10,829 nt of DNA from Coriobacteriaceae bacterium. Its GTDB lineage: Bacteria; Actinomycetota; Coriobacteriia; Coriobacteriales; Eggerthellaceae. Shown one piece after another: positions 1-7,059 of this stretch. The notes below the pieces were generated by a model, which was given only the letters and a program-made list of their open reading frames with translations, had not been told where the DNA came from and ran no database searches. The stretch is taken from positions 3,934 through 14,762 of the forward strand of contig SUUF01000048.1 in NCBI GenBank assembly GCA_015062635.1, written 5' to 3'. The position numbers were made by a program, and so were the translations under genes. The first letter of the stretch is position 1. Each line of letters begins with the position of its first letter.

Positions 1-777
1 ATCGAAGTCGATAAGGGGAATTTCCTGACGTTCGTGAACGTGGCCACGGGCCTTGCGATGGCGCTTGATGGCGGAAAGACGAAGAACGAGACGAGCATCG
101 TCGTCGGCGCGCCAGAGGGCACGAAGGCGCAGAAGTTCTATGCCGTCGACATCAACCTGAAGCTGATGGACGGGAAATACAACACGCTCGCCGTGTACGC
201 ATGCCGCTATGCCTATTCCCAGCCGCGCTACTATCAGAAGAAGGCATCGAATACGGGCACGACGCTATACAAGACGATCACGGGCGCTATATTCCCCGGA
301 TACGTGCAGATGTCGTGCGACCGCGGCGTTGCCGTTGCGGCCCGTTGGTCGGGTGTCGACATCGACTATCCTCCGGGAACGCCCGCTCAGTATAAGTACC
401 TCATGAAGTCGAGCGACTGGAAGTACCTGGGGCATTGGAGCGGGGAGATCTCGGACCTCCAGCCAGGCGACGTGCTCATACGCGTGACCGGCATGAAGGA
501 CAAGTATCCCAACACGAAATACAACCACACCTGCGTATATGTGGGTGCCGATACGGCGATGGCGGTGTACAACACCTACATCAAGGGAACCGACGGCGAT
601 TTGGGCGCCCCGACGCCCGACGCCTGCTTCGTGAGCGCGCACCGTTCGCGCGACAACATCAACAAAGCGTCCGCCGCCTGCATCGGCAATGCTGCCTTCG
701 CCCATGCCGACAACCGCATGGTCGTGTTCCGCTGCACGAACCCGAACAACAGCATCAAGTATTCGTACCTTGCATAA
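1..777 (+). CDS. Exported NlpC/P60-like cell-wall hydrolase with ricin-like repeat, 5' truncated
   Basis: The frame is open from base 1, so this is the last 258 residues of a longer protein; the GTG at 34 is only an internal codon. Codons about 7-55 resemble one repeat of a ricin-type beta-trefoil (VATGLAMALDGG, then GTKAQKF, the Q-x-W/F position). The rest looks like an NlpC/P60-type (CHAP-like) peptidase. The candidate nucleophile is C106 in MSCDRGVAVAARWSG, the candidate base is H176 in YNHTCVYVG, and a possible third polar residue is N191. DLQPGDVL just before the His block is typical of these folds. By family such proteins are secreted and cut peptidoglycan stem peptides while the lectin-like part binds wall sugars; the signal peptide would lie outside the window. 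Catalytic assignments are from motif position only. It is separated from the next gene by the longest gap here and probably ends its own transcription unit. Confidence 0.72.
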   Translation: MEVDKGNFLTFVNVATGLAMALDGGKTKNETSIVVGAPEGTKAQKFYAVDINLKLMDGKYNTLAVYACRYAYSQPRYYQKKASNTGTTLYKTITGAIFPGYVQMSCDRGVAVAARWSGVDIDYPPGTPAQYKYLMKSSDWKYLGHWSGEISDLQPGDVLIRVTGMKDKYPNTKYNHTCVYVGADTAMAVYNTYIKGTDGDLGAPTPDACFVSAHRSRDNINKASAACIGNAAFAHADNRMVVFRCTNPNNSIKYSYLA

Positions 778-785
778 CCGCCGCC

Positions 786-837
786 TCGCACCGGGAAAAT
801 GCAGAGTCCATATGGGCTTTCGGTGCGATGGCGCACC
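786..837 (+). other. Competing inverted repeats in the 778-868 spacer (candidate terminator or attenuator)
   Basis: TCGCACCG (786-793) pairs perfectly with CGGTGCGA (821-828), about 8 bp around a 27-nt loop. GGTGCG (822-827) also pairs perfectly with CGCACC (832-837), 6 bp around the loop ATGG. The two hairpins share the middle arm and cannot form together. No T-tract follows either, so this is not a classical intrinsic terminator. It may be the 3' end structure of the upstream hydrolase mRNA or a leader element of the next gene. Confidence 0.35.
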
Positions 838-851
838 TAACTCGTAACGGG

Positions 852-860
852 TGGTAAATT
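852..860 (+). promoter_or_regulatory. Weak extended -10 candidate upstream of the phosphatidyltransferase
   Basis: TGGTAAATT has the TGn extension and four of six matches to TATAAT, with no convincing -35 box at the usual distance. Transcription starting about 7 nt downstream would begin near 867 and give an almost leaderless message for the ATG at 869, which would explain why no good ribosome binding site precedes it. This is the only spacer before gluQRS with room for a promoter outside coding sequence. Confidence 0.22.
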
Positions 861-868
861 CTTACGTT

Positions 869-1549
869 ATGCAACTCGAAACGGAAACAGTGCCCACGTC
901 GGTGCCAGCGCAGGAAGAAGTGAGCGACCGTATCTTCACGGTGGCCAACTTCATCACATTCCTACGCCTCTGCCTGATTCCGATTTCGTTCGCGTTGCTC
1001 CTGCAAGGTCGCGACATTGCGGCGGGCGTGCTGTTCGGCCTCACGGCTGCGACCGATTTCCTCGACGGGTATATCGCGCGCAAAACGCATACCGTGACGA
1101 GGCTCGGCCAGATGCTTGACCCGCTCGTCGACCGCCTGCTCATCATCTCGGCCGTCATCGGCCTGCTCATCGTCGGGCGCTTGCCGCTGTGGATCGTCCT
1201 CGTCGTGTTGCTGCGCGATATCTACGTGCTCGGCGGCGGCATCTACCTCATCCGCAAGCATGGCATCCGCGTGCCGGTGAGCTACATCGGCAAAGTCGGC
1301 ATGTGGTTCCTGAGCATCGGGTTCGCAGGCCTGCTGCTTAACATCCCGATTCTCGCCGGTATGGGATGGTGCGATTTCACGTGGCTGCCCGGATTCAGCG
1401 GCGAGCCCTATTGCTGGTTCATCTGGATACTGTATATCGGCCTGGTGCTTTCGCTTGTCGTGACCGTCGTGTACACGGTGCGCGGCGCCCGGGCGCTTTC
1501 GGCGAAGCTCGCCCGTCAAAGGGAGGTGGGCGATGGAACCGGCCGATAA
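869..1549 (+). CDS. pgsA: CDP-alcohol phosphatidyltransferase, PgsA-like
   Basis: Integral membrane enzyme of 226 residues. The family signature D-x2-DG-x2-AR-x8-G-x3-D-x3-D is complete: D63, D66, G67, A70, R71, G80, D84, D88 (DFLDGYIAR ... GQMLDPLVD). Several hydrophobic segments follow (about 90-124, 145-165, 182-204), as expected for this fold. The most likely reaction is CDP-diacylglycerol + glycerol-3-phosphate to phosphatidylglycerophosphate, the committed step to phosphatidylglycerol. Other substrates (inositol phosphate, cardiolipin synthesis) cannot be excluded from the motif. The start is uncertain: GTG 851 is in frame six codons upstream, but neither start has a good Shine-Dalgarno. 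ATG 869 is preferred because a leaderless message from the candidate -10 at 852-860 would begin just before it. The 3' end overlaps the VanW gene by 17 nt, so the two are almost surely co-transcribed. Confidence 0.85.
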   Translation: MQLETETVPTSVPAQEEVSDRIFTVANFITFLRLCLIPISFALLLQGRDIAAGVLFGLTAATDFLDGYIARKTHTVTRLGQMLDPLVDRLLIISAVIGLLIVGRLPLWIVLVVLLRDIYVLGGGIYLIRKHGIRVPVSYIGKVGMWFLSIGFAGLLLNIPILAGMGWCDFTWLPGFSGEPYCWFIWILYIGLVLSLVVTVVYTVRGARALSAKLARQREVGDGTGR

Positions 1550-3848
1550 CCGCGAGTCGCAGCTCGATGCCGCGGTGAACGCCGTGCCCGAATCGCAACC
1601 GATTCCCGTAGACCAATCCGCGAGCGTCGATGCCGATACGACGTCTGCCGTCGAGGCGGAATCTCCCACCGAGCAGGCGCCTGTGAATCAAAAGCAAGAA
1701 TACAGGGCCTCGCGCGCTTCCACGACCAGGCGGCGCAGCGGCTATTCGAGCCCATCCAAGACGCAGGCATACCATCCGACACGCAGGCAGGATACGCAAG
1801 CGCGGGCACGTGTGCGCGCCCGGCAGGCGAACCAACGACATTCCGCCCGCGCCACGCATGCCGATGCGGGCGTTTCCGGTTTCATTTCGCGCCATCGCCT
1901 GCATATCGGCATCGTCCTCGGCGTCTTCCTCGTGTTCTTCTTCATCGGCCTCGTCGACCAGGTGGTGAACGGCGGGAAGATTTACCCTGGCGTGCATATC
2001 GGCACGATCGACGTGTCGGGCATGACGGTCGAGGAGGCCACGGCCGCCGTCGACAAGACGTATGGCTCGAAGGTGTCGGGCAATGATGTGAACATTTACG
2101 CCGACCAGGCCACCTACGAGAAGGCGAAAGCCGGACAGGATATCGAGGACCTGCAAGACGATGAATACGTCTCGGTCGACGAAGCCGCCGGAAAGCGCAA
2201 GGTATGGACGACGAACGCCGCCGAGCTCCAGGCGCGCATCTATTCTTCGCAGCTTGCCGAGCAGGCATACCAGGTCGGCCGCGATAACGGCGGCATGGGA
2301 GCACGCATGTCAGCGCAAACGCTCGGCTACGACATCGAGCCCACGCTGCAAATCAGCGATTCCGCCATCGAGCGGCTCGCCTCGAGCATCGACCGTTCCA
2401 TCGGCAAACCGCATGAAGACTGCGACGTCGTCTTCGTCGATGGAGAGGCGCAGGTGACGGAAGGGAAGTCGGGCCGCGAGGTTAACCGCGTGACCCTGCG
2501 CGACGCGATCGCCGCGCAACTGCTTGGACAGGCCGAGGAAGATGGCATCGTCGCGGCGGCGGAAGATGCCCCCATCCGCATCACGAAGGAGGCGGCCCAG
2601 GCGGTGGCCGACCGCATCAACGCGGGCATCGCCTATGGCGCGACGTTCACCTTCGAGGGAACCACCTGGGATGCGTCGTCTTACGATCTTTCCGATATGA
2701 TCGAGACGAAAACCACGACTTCGGTCGATGGCGAGTGGAAGCTCGAAGCGTCATACGATGAATCTTACGCTAAGGCCATCGTGCTGAAGAACCTCAACTC
2801 GACGTACAACAAGCAGAACGTGAAGGTTGAGTTCGTCAAATCGGGCGACGAGGTTTCGGTGAAGACCGACGCGACCGGCACGATGCCCGAGGTGGGCAAG
2901 GCCGTCGTGAAGCTGCAGGAGCTCACGCTCGACGCGACGCCTTCCTCGAAGCCGACGATCGAGGTGAGCGGCACGCAGATTCCCGCCTCGATGAGCATCG
3001 AGGCTGCAATGGATTACGGCCTGATCACGACGATATCGTCGTATGTGACGGAATACACGGGCGGGGCGACGAACCGCAACGACAACATCCACCTCGCCGC
3101 CGACCTCATCAACAACTCCATCATCAAGGGCGATGGCGGCACGTGGTCGTTCAACGAGGTCGCGGGTGAGTGCAACGAGGAGAAGGGCTTCAAGGGAGCC
3201 GGCGCCATCATCGGCGGCGAGATCGTCGACGATATCGGCGGCGGCATCTGCCAGGTCGCGACGACGGTGTTCAACGCCGTCTACGAGGCCGGTTTTCCCG
3301 TGGACGAGCGCCAGAACCATTCGCTGTACATCGCAAGCTACCCGTCGGGCCGCGATGCGGCCATCGATTGGCCGTCGCTCGACCTCGTATGGCACAACGA
3401 CACCGCCAACGACGTGCTGATGCAGACATCGTGGGATGACACGACCGTCACCGTGAACCTCATCGGCGTCGACCCGGGATATACCGTCGAGTCGGAAGAG
3501 GGCGAATTCAAGGACGGCGAGAAGCATCAGACGCGCACCGAATTCGACAACAGCCTCGCCGAAGGCGAGACGCAGGTGAAGCAGTCGGGTGTCGACGGCT
3601 CGAGCATCGAGGTCGTTCGCACGGTACGCGATTCCAGTGGCAATATCGTGCGCAAAGATACGTTCACTTCCGTGTATGATTCACAGGATGAGATAATTCT
3701 GGTCGGGCCGAACACCGAGGTGGATAGCAGCACGTCCGCCGAATCCGAGGATGACGCCGAAGCCGAAGGCGGCGACGGTGAAGAAGAATCCGAGGACTAT
3801 GACGATGGCGAGTATTACGGTGATGAGGACGAGGAGTACGGTTACTGA
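1533..3848 (+). CDS. VanW-family membrane-anchored envelope protein with G5 domain
   Basis: A 771-residue protein starting at ATG 1533, with GGAGG at 1522-1526. The first about 120 residues look cytoplasmic: polar, then rich in Arg/Gln/Ala. A single membrane segment lies at about 124-145 (IVLGVFLVFFFIGLVDQVV), so the rest should face outward. After it come regions like the PG_binding_4 module that usually precedes VanW (from about 150, with YPGVHIGTIDVSG). The VanW domain is about 506-645, with NRNDNIHLAADLIN at 514, WSFNEV, and GGGICQVATTVFNA around C573. A G5 domain covers about 650-727, ending LVGP. The last 41 residues (731-771) hold 21 Asp/Glu and several Tyr. VanW is named from vancomycin-resistance clusters, but its biochemical role is unsettled; no other van gene is visible here, so resistance should not be inferred. 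A surface role in cell-wall binding or maturation is an inference from the domains. Confidence 0.9.
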   Translation: MEPADNRESQLDAAVNAVPESQPIPVDQSASVDADTTSAVEAESPTEQAPVNQKQEYRASRASTTRRRSGYSSPSKTQAYHPTRRQDTQARARVRARQANQRHSARATHADAGVSGFISRHRLHIGIVLGVFLVFFFIGLVDQVVNGGKIYPGVHIGTIDVSGMTVEEATAAVDKTYGSKVSGNDVNIYADQATYEKAKAGQDIEDLQDDEYVSVDEAAGKRKVWTTNAAELQARIYSSQLAEQAYQVGRDNGGMGARMSAQTLGYDIEPTLQISDSAIERLASSIDRSIGKPHEDCDVVFVDGEAQVTEGKSGREVNRVTLRDAIAAQLLGQAEEDGIVAAAEDAPIRITKEAAQAVADRINAGIAYGATFTFEGTTWDASSYDLSDMIETKTTTSVDGEWKLEASYDESYAKAIVLKNLNSTYNKQNVKVEFVKSGDEVSVKTDATGTMPEVGKAVVKLQELTLDATPSSKPTIEVSGTQIPASMSIEAAMDYGLITTISSYVTEYTGGATNRNDNIHLAADLINNSIIKGDGGTWSFNEVAGECNEEKGFKGAGAIIGGEIVDDIGGGICQVATTVFNAVYEAGFPVDERQNHSLYIASYPSGRDAAIDWPSLDLVWHNDTANDVLMQTSWDDTTVTVNLIGVDPGYTVESEEGEFKDGEKHQTRTEFDNSLAEGETQVKQSGVDGSSIEVVRTVRDSSGNIVRKDTFTSVYDSQDEIILVGPNTEVDSSTSAESEDDAEAEGGDGEEESEDYDDGEYYGDEDEEYGY

Positions 3849-3860
3849 CGCCGGAACCGA

Positions 3861-3875
3861 AAGGAGCGCGCATTG
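3861..3875 (+). promoter_or_regulatory. Ribosome binding site fixing a TTG start for paaK
   Basis: AAGGAG at 3861-3866 stands 6 nt before TTG 3873-3875. The next in-frame ATG (3900) would remove the first nine residues, which match the usual family N-terminus (MFxxxxETM-type), so the TTG is the start. Confidence 0.75.
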
Positions 3876-5180
3876 TTCTATCAAGAAGAACTCGAGACCA
3901 TGCCTCGGGAGGAGATCGAGAAACTCCAGTTGGATCGGGTGAAGAACCTCGTGCATTACGTGTACGAGCGCATTCCGCTGTACAAGGAGCGCTTTGACGA
4001 GGCCGGCGTCTCGCCAGACGATTTGCAGACGCTCGACGACCTGCGCAAGTTCCCCTTCACGGTGAAGCAGGACCTGCGCGATTCGTACCCCTTCGGCATG
4101 TTCGCCGTGCCCATCGACGAAGTCGCGCGCATCCACTGCTCGTCGGGCACCACCGGCACCGCGAGCGTCGTCGGCTATACCGAGCACGACCTCGACGAGT
4201 GGGGCGACTGCTTTGCCCGCTTCGTGCGCGCGGCAGATTGCGGCCCCGGCTCGGTCATGCAGGTCGCCTACGGGTATGGCCTGTTCACCGGCGGTCTCGG
4301 TGCCCACGAAGGCGGTCAGCACGCCGGCTGCGCGATGGTTCCCACCTCGACCGGCAACACGAAGCGCCAGGTGCGCCTGCTGCGCGACTTCAAGGTCGAG
4401 GTGCTCGCCTGCACCCCGTCGTATGCGCTCGTCATCGCCGACACCGCCAAGGCCATGGGAATCGACAAGTCGGAGCTCCATCTGAAGGCCGCCATCCTCG
4501 GCGCCGAACCTTGCTCCGAGGGCATGCGCAAGGAAATCGAGCAGAAGCTCGATTGCCAGGTGTACGACATCTACGGGCTCTCCGAGGTCATGGGTCCCGG
4601 CGTTTCCTGCGAATGCGGCGAGCAGCACGGCCTGCACGTGAACGAGGACAAGTTCATCATCGAGATCGTCGACCCCGAGACCTTCGAGCCGCTGCCCGAT
4701 GGCCAGTGGGGCGAGGTCGTGTTCACCACGCTCACGAAGGAATGCAGCCCGCTCGTGCGCTACCGCACCCGCGACATCTCGCGCATCATCCCGGGCACCT
4801 GCCCCTGCGGGCGCACCGGACGCCGCATGGACCGCATCGCCGGCCGTACCGACGATATGCTCATCATCCGCGGCGTCAACGTGTTCCCGGTTCAGTTCGC
4901 GCAGGTCATCTCGGAATTCCCCGAGGTCACGAGCTATTATCAGATCATCCTCACGCTGAAGGGCCCGCTCGACCACGTCGAGCTGCACGTCGAGACCGTC
5001 ATGGATTTCCCGTTCGACGAGATCCGCCGCCTGCAAGACCTGAAGAAGCGCATCGAGGCCGCCTTGAAGGAGAACCTGCAGGTTGCCGTCGACGTGAAGA
5101 TCGTCGAGCCGATGACCATCGAGCGCTCGGAGGGCAAGGCCAAGCGCATCATCGACCTGAGAGGAGAAGCAAATGCTTAA
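3873..5180 (+). CDS. paaK: Phenylacetate-CoA ligase-like (AMP-forming arylacetate:CoA ligase)
   Basis: 435 residues, the usual length for PaaK, with all expected landmarks in order: P-loop SSGTTGT (90-96), AEPCSEGMR (211-219), YGLSEVMGPG (234-243), YRTRD (297-301), the hinge region GRTDDMLIIRGVNVFP (324-339), and the C-terminal lysine block EGKAKR (420-425). The reaction is arylacetate + ATP + CoA to arylacetyl-CoA + AMP + PPi, in the cytoplasm. Four cysteines in CEC (246, 248) and CPC (310, 312) could form a structural metal site; this is an inference. Aerobic paa ring-oxidation genes are absent and iorAB lie nearby, so it probably supplies or uses arylacetyl-CoA of the indolepyruvate oxidoreductase rather than feeding ring cleavage. 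The substrate (phenyl-, hydroxyphenyl- or indoleacetate) cannot be read from sequence. It starts 24 nt after the VanW gene and overlaps the ACT gene by 8 nt. Confidence 0.92.
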   Translation: MFYQEELETMPREEIEKLQLDRVKNLVHYVYERIPLYKERFDEAGVSPDDLQTLDDLRKFPFTVKQDLRDSYPFGMFAVPIDEVARIHCSSGTTGTASVVGYTEHDLDEWGDCFARFVRAADCGPGSVMQVAYGYGLFTGGLGAHEGGQHAGCAMVPTSTGNTKRQVRLLRDFKVEVLACTPSYALVIADTAKAMGIDKSELHLKAAILGAEPCSEGMRKEIEQKLDCQVYDIYGLSEVMGPGVSCECGEQHGLHVNEDKFIIEIVDPETFEPLPDGQWGEVVFTTLTKECSPLVRYRTRDISRIIPGTCPCGRTGRRMDRIAGRTDDMLIIRGVNVFPVQFAQVISEFPEVTSYYQIILTLKGPLDHVELHVETVMDFPFDEIRRLQDLKKRIEAALKENLQVAVDVKIVEPMTIERSEGKAKRIIDLRGEANA

Positions 5181-5604
5181 CCAGCTCACCGTCTTCATCC
5201 AGAACACCGAGGGCCGCCTCGCGCAGCTGTGCCGCGTGCTCGCCGACAACGGCATCAACATGCACTCGCTCTACGTGGCCGACACCGTCGACTTCGGCGT
5301 GGCCCGCATCTTCTGCGACACCCCGCGTGCGGCGCGCAAGGCGCTCAACAACGCCGGCTTCCGCGTGACGGTCATCCCCGTCATCGGCGTGAAGGTGCCG
5401 AACCGCAAGGGCGGTTTGGCCGACCTGCTCGAGCTCATCGATTCCACCGGCGTGAACATCGAATATGGATACTGTTTCAGCGTGAACCAGGAGTATGCCA
5501 TCGACGTGTTGAAGGTCGACGACGACCACAACGACATGGAGGCCATCCTCGAGAAGGCCGGCTACGAGCTGGTGAAAAAGGAGGAGATCTACCAGCGTGA
5601 CTAA
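5173..5604 (+). CDS. Tandem ACT-domain protein, probable aromatic amino acid sensor
   Basis: 143 residues made of two ACT-like units and nothing else. Unit 1 (about 3-66) starts LTVFIQNTEGRLAQLCRVLADNGINMHSL-like with the N-x-x-G-R-L ligand-loop pattern; unit 2 (about 70-138) has VPNRKGGLADLLELIDSTGVNI with the same loop. ACT domains bind amino acids and act as allosteric sensors. Free-standing pairs next to paaK and iorAB are a known arrangement in anaerobic bacteria and archaea, where they are thought to respond to an aromatic amino acid. What it regulates here is unknown; PaaK is the obvious partner because the genes overlap by 8 nt. GAGGAG at 5161-5166 lies inside the end of paaK, 6 nt before ATG 5173. 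The 3' end overlaps the carboxypeptidase gene by another 8 nt. Confidence 0.88.
   Translation: MLNQLTVFIQNTEGRLAQLCRVLADNGINMHSLYVADTVDFGVARIFCDTPRAARKALNNAGFRVTVIPVIGVKVPNRKGGLADLLELIDSTGVNIEYGYCFSVNQEYAIDVLKVDDDHNDMEAILEKAGYELVKKEEIYQRD
5580..5599 (+). promoter_or_regulatory. Ribosome binding site for the GTG start of the carboxypeptidase
   Basis: GGAGGAG at 5580-5586 lies in the last codons of the ACT gene, 10 nt before GTG 5597. It decides the start: translation from here gives a clean signal peptide, and no in-frame ATG occurs before the hydrophobic core. Confidence 0.65.
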
Positions 5605-7015
5605 GCGTTTCACCCTGACACGCGACTTTAGGCAACACGCAGGCCACTTGGCTTGCGTGTTGTTGTCGTGTTGCCTCGCGGCACTTGCGTTTGCCGCACC
5701 CGCACTGGCCGACGTGCGGAACACCGACCAGATCGCGCAGACCCCGATTGCGGAAAGCGGCTTGAGCACCGCGCTCTGCCCGAGCATCGAGGCCAATTAC
5801 GCGCTGCTCATCGACGACACCGGCAAGGTGTATTTCGAGCGCGACGCCCATGCGGGCGTGAAGATCGCCTCCATCACGAAGGTGATGACCGCGATCGTCG
5901 CGATGGAATACGACCCGACGCTGAGCATGACCGTCACCGTCACTGAAGACGCGGCGGCCATCGGAGAATCATCGGCATCCCTCATCGAGGGCGACACGAT
6001 GGACTTGAAGAACGCGCTGACGGCCATGATGGTGGCTTCCGGCAATGATGCCGCCGAGGCCGTCGCGACCGCCGTGGGCGCCGACATCCTGCGCGAGGAG
6101 GGGCATCCCGGCGCCTCGGATGAGGCCTGCGTGAAGCGCTTCGTGCAGGCGATGAACGAGAAGGCGGCCGAGCTCGGCCTCGAGGATTCCGTGTTCGAGA
6201 ACCCGCACGGCCTCGATGACGAGGAGTTCGAGGGCGACCATCATTGCACCGCCTATGACGTGGCGACGATGGTGCAGCGCGCGATGCAAAACGACACGTT
6301 CCGCTCGATCGTCGGCTCCGAGACCGCGAACGTGAAGGTGAAGCGCGATGGCTCCACCGAGACCATCGAGCTCCAGAGCACCGACGAGCTGCTCTCGACG
6401 TTCGAGGGCACGGTGGGCGTGAAGACCGGCTACACGAACGCCGCCGGCGGCTGCTTCGCCGGCGCGAACGACTACGAGGGCCGCGAATACTATGCCATCG
6501 TGCTCGATTCCACCGATGAATACGAGCGCTTCCTCGACACGCAGCAGCTGTGGAACTGGTGCTATTCCTACGTGCAGGACTACAGGCTCGCAAATGCCCC
6601 GGAATCGGTCGAGACGACCATCGGCGAGACGCAGGGCGTGTTCCCGGTGATGGCGCGCGTGTCGCACCTCGACTGGATCGACCGTTCGGTAGCCGCGACC
6701 ATCGAGAATCCCGAGCAGACGGTGCGCGTTTTCGCCCTCGACGGCAACATCTCGCAGGAAGCGGAATACGATGAGCTTCATGGCAGCATCCACGCGGGCG
6801 ACCACGTGGGCCGGCTCGTGTTCAAGCAGCGCAACCAAGAGATCGCGTCAGTCGACCTCGTCGCGGCGGAAGACGTCGACGCCCCCGACCTGTTCACCGC
6901 CATCGGCATTTGGTGGGAGCGCCTGTGGGGCAACGACGCCACCGCGCCCAACGAGATTTTGAACACGACGCCGCTGCTCATCGACAAGTCGCAGACGGTT
7001 TCTTCCGGTAACTGA
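5597..7015 (+). CDS. dacA: D-alanyl-D-alanine carboxypeptidase (PBP5-type, peptidase family S11)
   Basis: 472 residues. A signal peptide fits residues 1-38: basic start, hydrophobic core LACVLLSCCLAALAFAA, cleavage after ALA38. The three penicillin-binding motifs are present: SITK (92-95, nucleophile S92), SGN (148-150) and KTG (276-278, followed by YTNAAGG). ENPHGLDDEEFEGDHHCTAYDVA-type sequence around 201-223 matches the family. Residues about 335-425 form a PBP5-like C-terminal domain (VFPVMARVSHLDW and the block after it). Residues 431-445 (DLFTAIGIWWERLWG) could be an amphipathic membrane-associated helix, an inference. It removes the terminal D-Ala from peptidoglycan pentapeptides outside the cytoplasmic membrane, limiting cross-linking. 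Its position between the ACT and FHA genes inside a metabolic cluster is unexpected. The exact dac paralogue name is uncertain. Confidence 0.9.
   Translation: MTKRFTLTRDFRQHAGHLACVLLSCCLAALAFAAPALADVRNTDQIAQTPIAESGLSTALCPSIEANYALLIDDTGKVYFERDAHAGVKIASITKVMTAIVAMEYDPTLSMTVTVTEDAAAIGESSASLIEGDTMDLKNALTAMMVASGNDAAEAVATAVGADILREEGHPGASDEACVKRFVQAMNEKAAELGLEDSVFENPHGLDDEEFEGDHHCTAYDVATMVQRAMQNDTFRSIVGSETANVKVKRDGSTETIELQSTDELLSTFEGTVGVKTGYTNAAGGCFAGANDYEGREYYAIVLDSTDEYERFLDTQQLWNWCYSYVQDYRLANAPESVETTIGETQGVFPVMARVSHLDWIDRSVAATIENPEQTVRVFALDGNISQEAEYDELHGSIHAGDHVGRLVFKQRNQEIASVDLVAAEDVDAPDLFTAIGIWWERLWGNDATAPNEILNTTPLLIDKSQTVSSGN
5631..5675 (+). other. Mutually exclusive hairpins in the signal-peptide codons of dacA
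   Basis: Hairpin A pairs 5633-5645 (CAACACGCAGGCC) with 5650-5662 (GGCTTGCGTGTTG) around the loop ACTT: 13 pairs, one of them G-U. Hairpin B pairs GGCAACACG (5631-5639) with CGTGTTGCC (5667-5675), nine perfect pairs. CGTGTTG occurs twice (5656-5662 and 5667-5673), so both compete for the same left arm. The structure begins about 31 nt after the start codon, where folding can affect early elongation. A short T-rich stretch follows hairpin A but is not terminator grade. Confidence 0.4.
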
Positions 7016-7026
7016 TATCCTTAAGG

Positions 7027-7034
7027 ACACGTGT
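7027..7034 (+). other. 8-bp palindrome ACACGTGT in the dacA-FHA gap
   Basis: A perfect palindrome in the 41-nt spacer, just before the ribosome binding site of the FHA gene. It could be a small operator half-pair or chance; no -35/-10 pair is visible around it. Confidence 0.15.
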
Positions 7035-7041
7035 GAGGAAC

Positions 7042-7059
7042 GAGGAGGTCAATCGAATG
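7042..7059 (+). promoter_or_regulatory. Ribosome binding site choosing ATG 7057 for the FHA gene
   Basis: GAGGAGG at 7042-7048 is 8 nt before ATG 7057. The in-frame GTG at 7033 lies upstream of this site, so the site would be inside the gene if GTG were used; ATG 7057 is the better start and puts the zinc ribbon at the N-terminus. Confidence 0.75.

Noticed and set aside
1485..1496. 12-bp palindrome GCGCCCGGGCGC near the end of pgsA
   Set aside because: Only four pairs remain once a loop is allowed, no T-tract follows, and such GC palindromes are expected in coding DNA of this composition.
1533..3848. Vancomycin-resistance locus because of the VanW domain
   Set aside because: No VanH/A/X/Y or VanRS homologue is visible; VanW domains are widespread in Gram-positives without resistance, and the nearby D-Ala carboxypeptidase is an ordinary penicillin-binding type, not VanY.
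3681..5261. 526-codon minus-strand frame opposite paaK
   Set aside because: Same shadow effect; its translation is repetitive Asp/Val/His/Arg sequence and it covers the end of one gene, all of the next and the start of a third.
5660..5676. Possible lipobox (LLSC) in the dacA signal peptide
   Set aside because: The hydrophobic core continues for more than ten residues after these cysteines and a standard ALA cleavage site follows, so signal peptidase I cleavage fits better.
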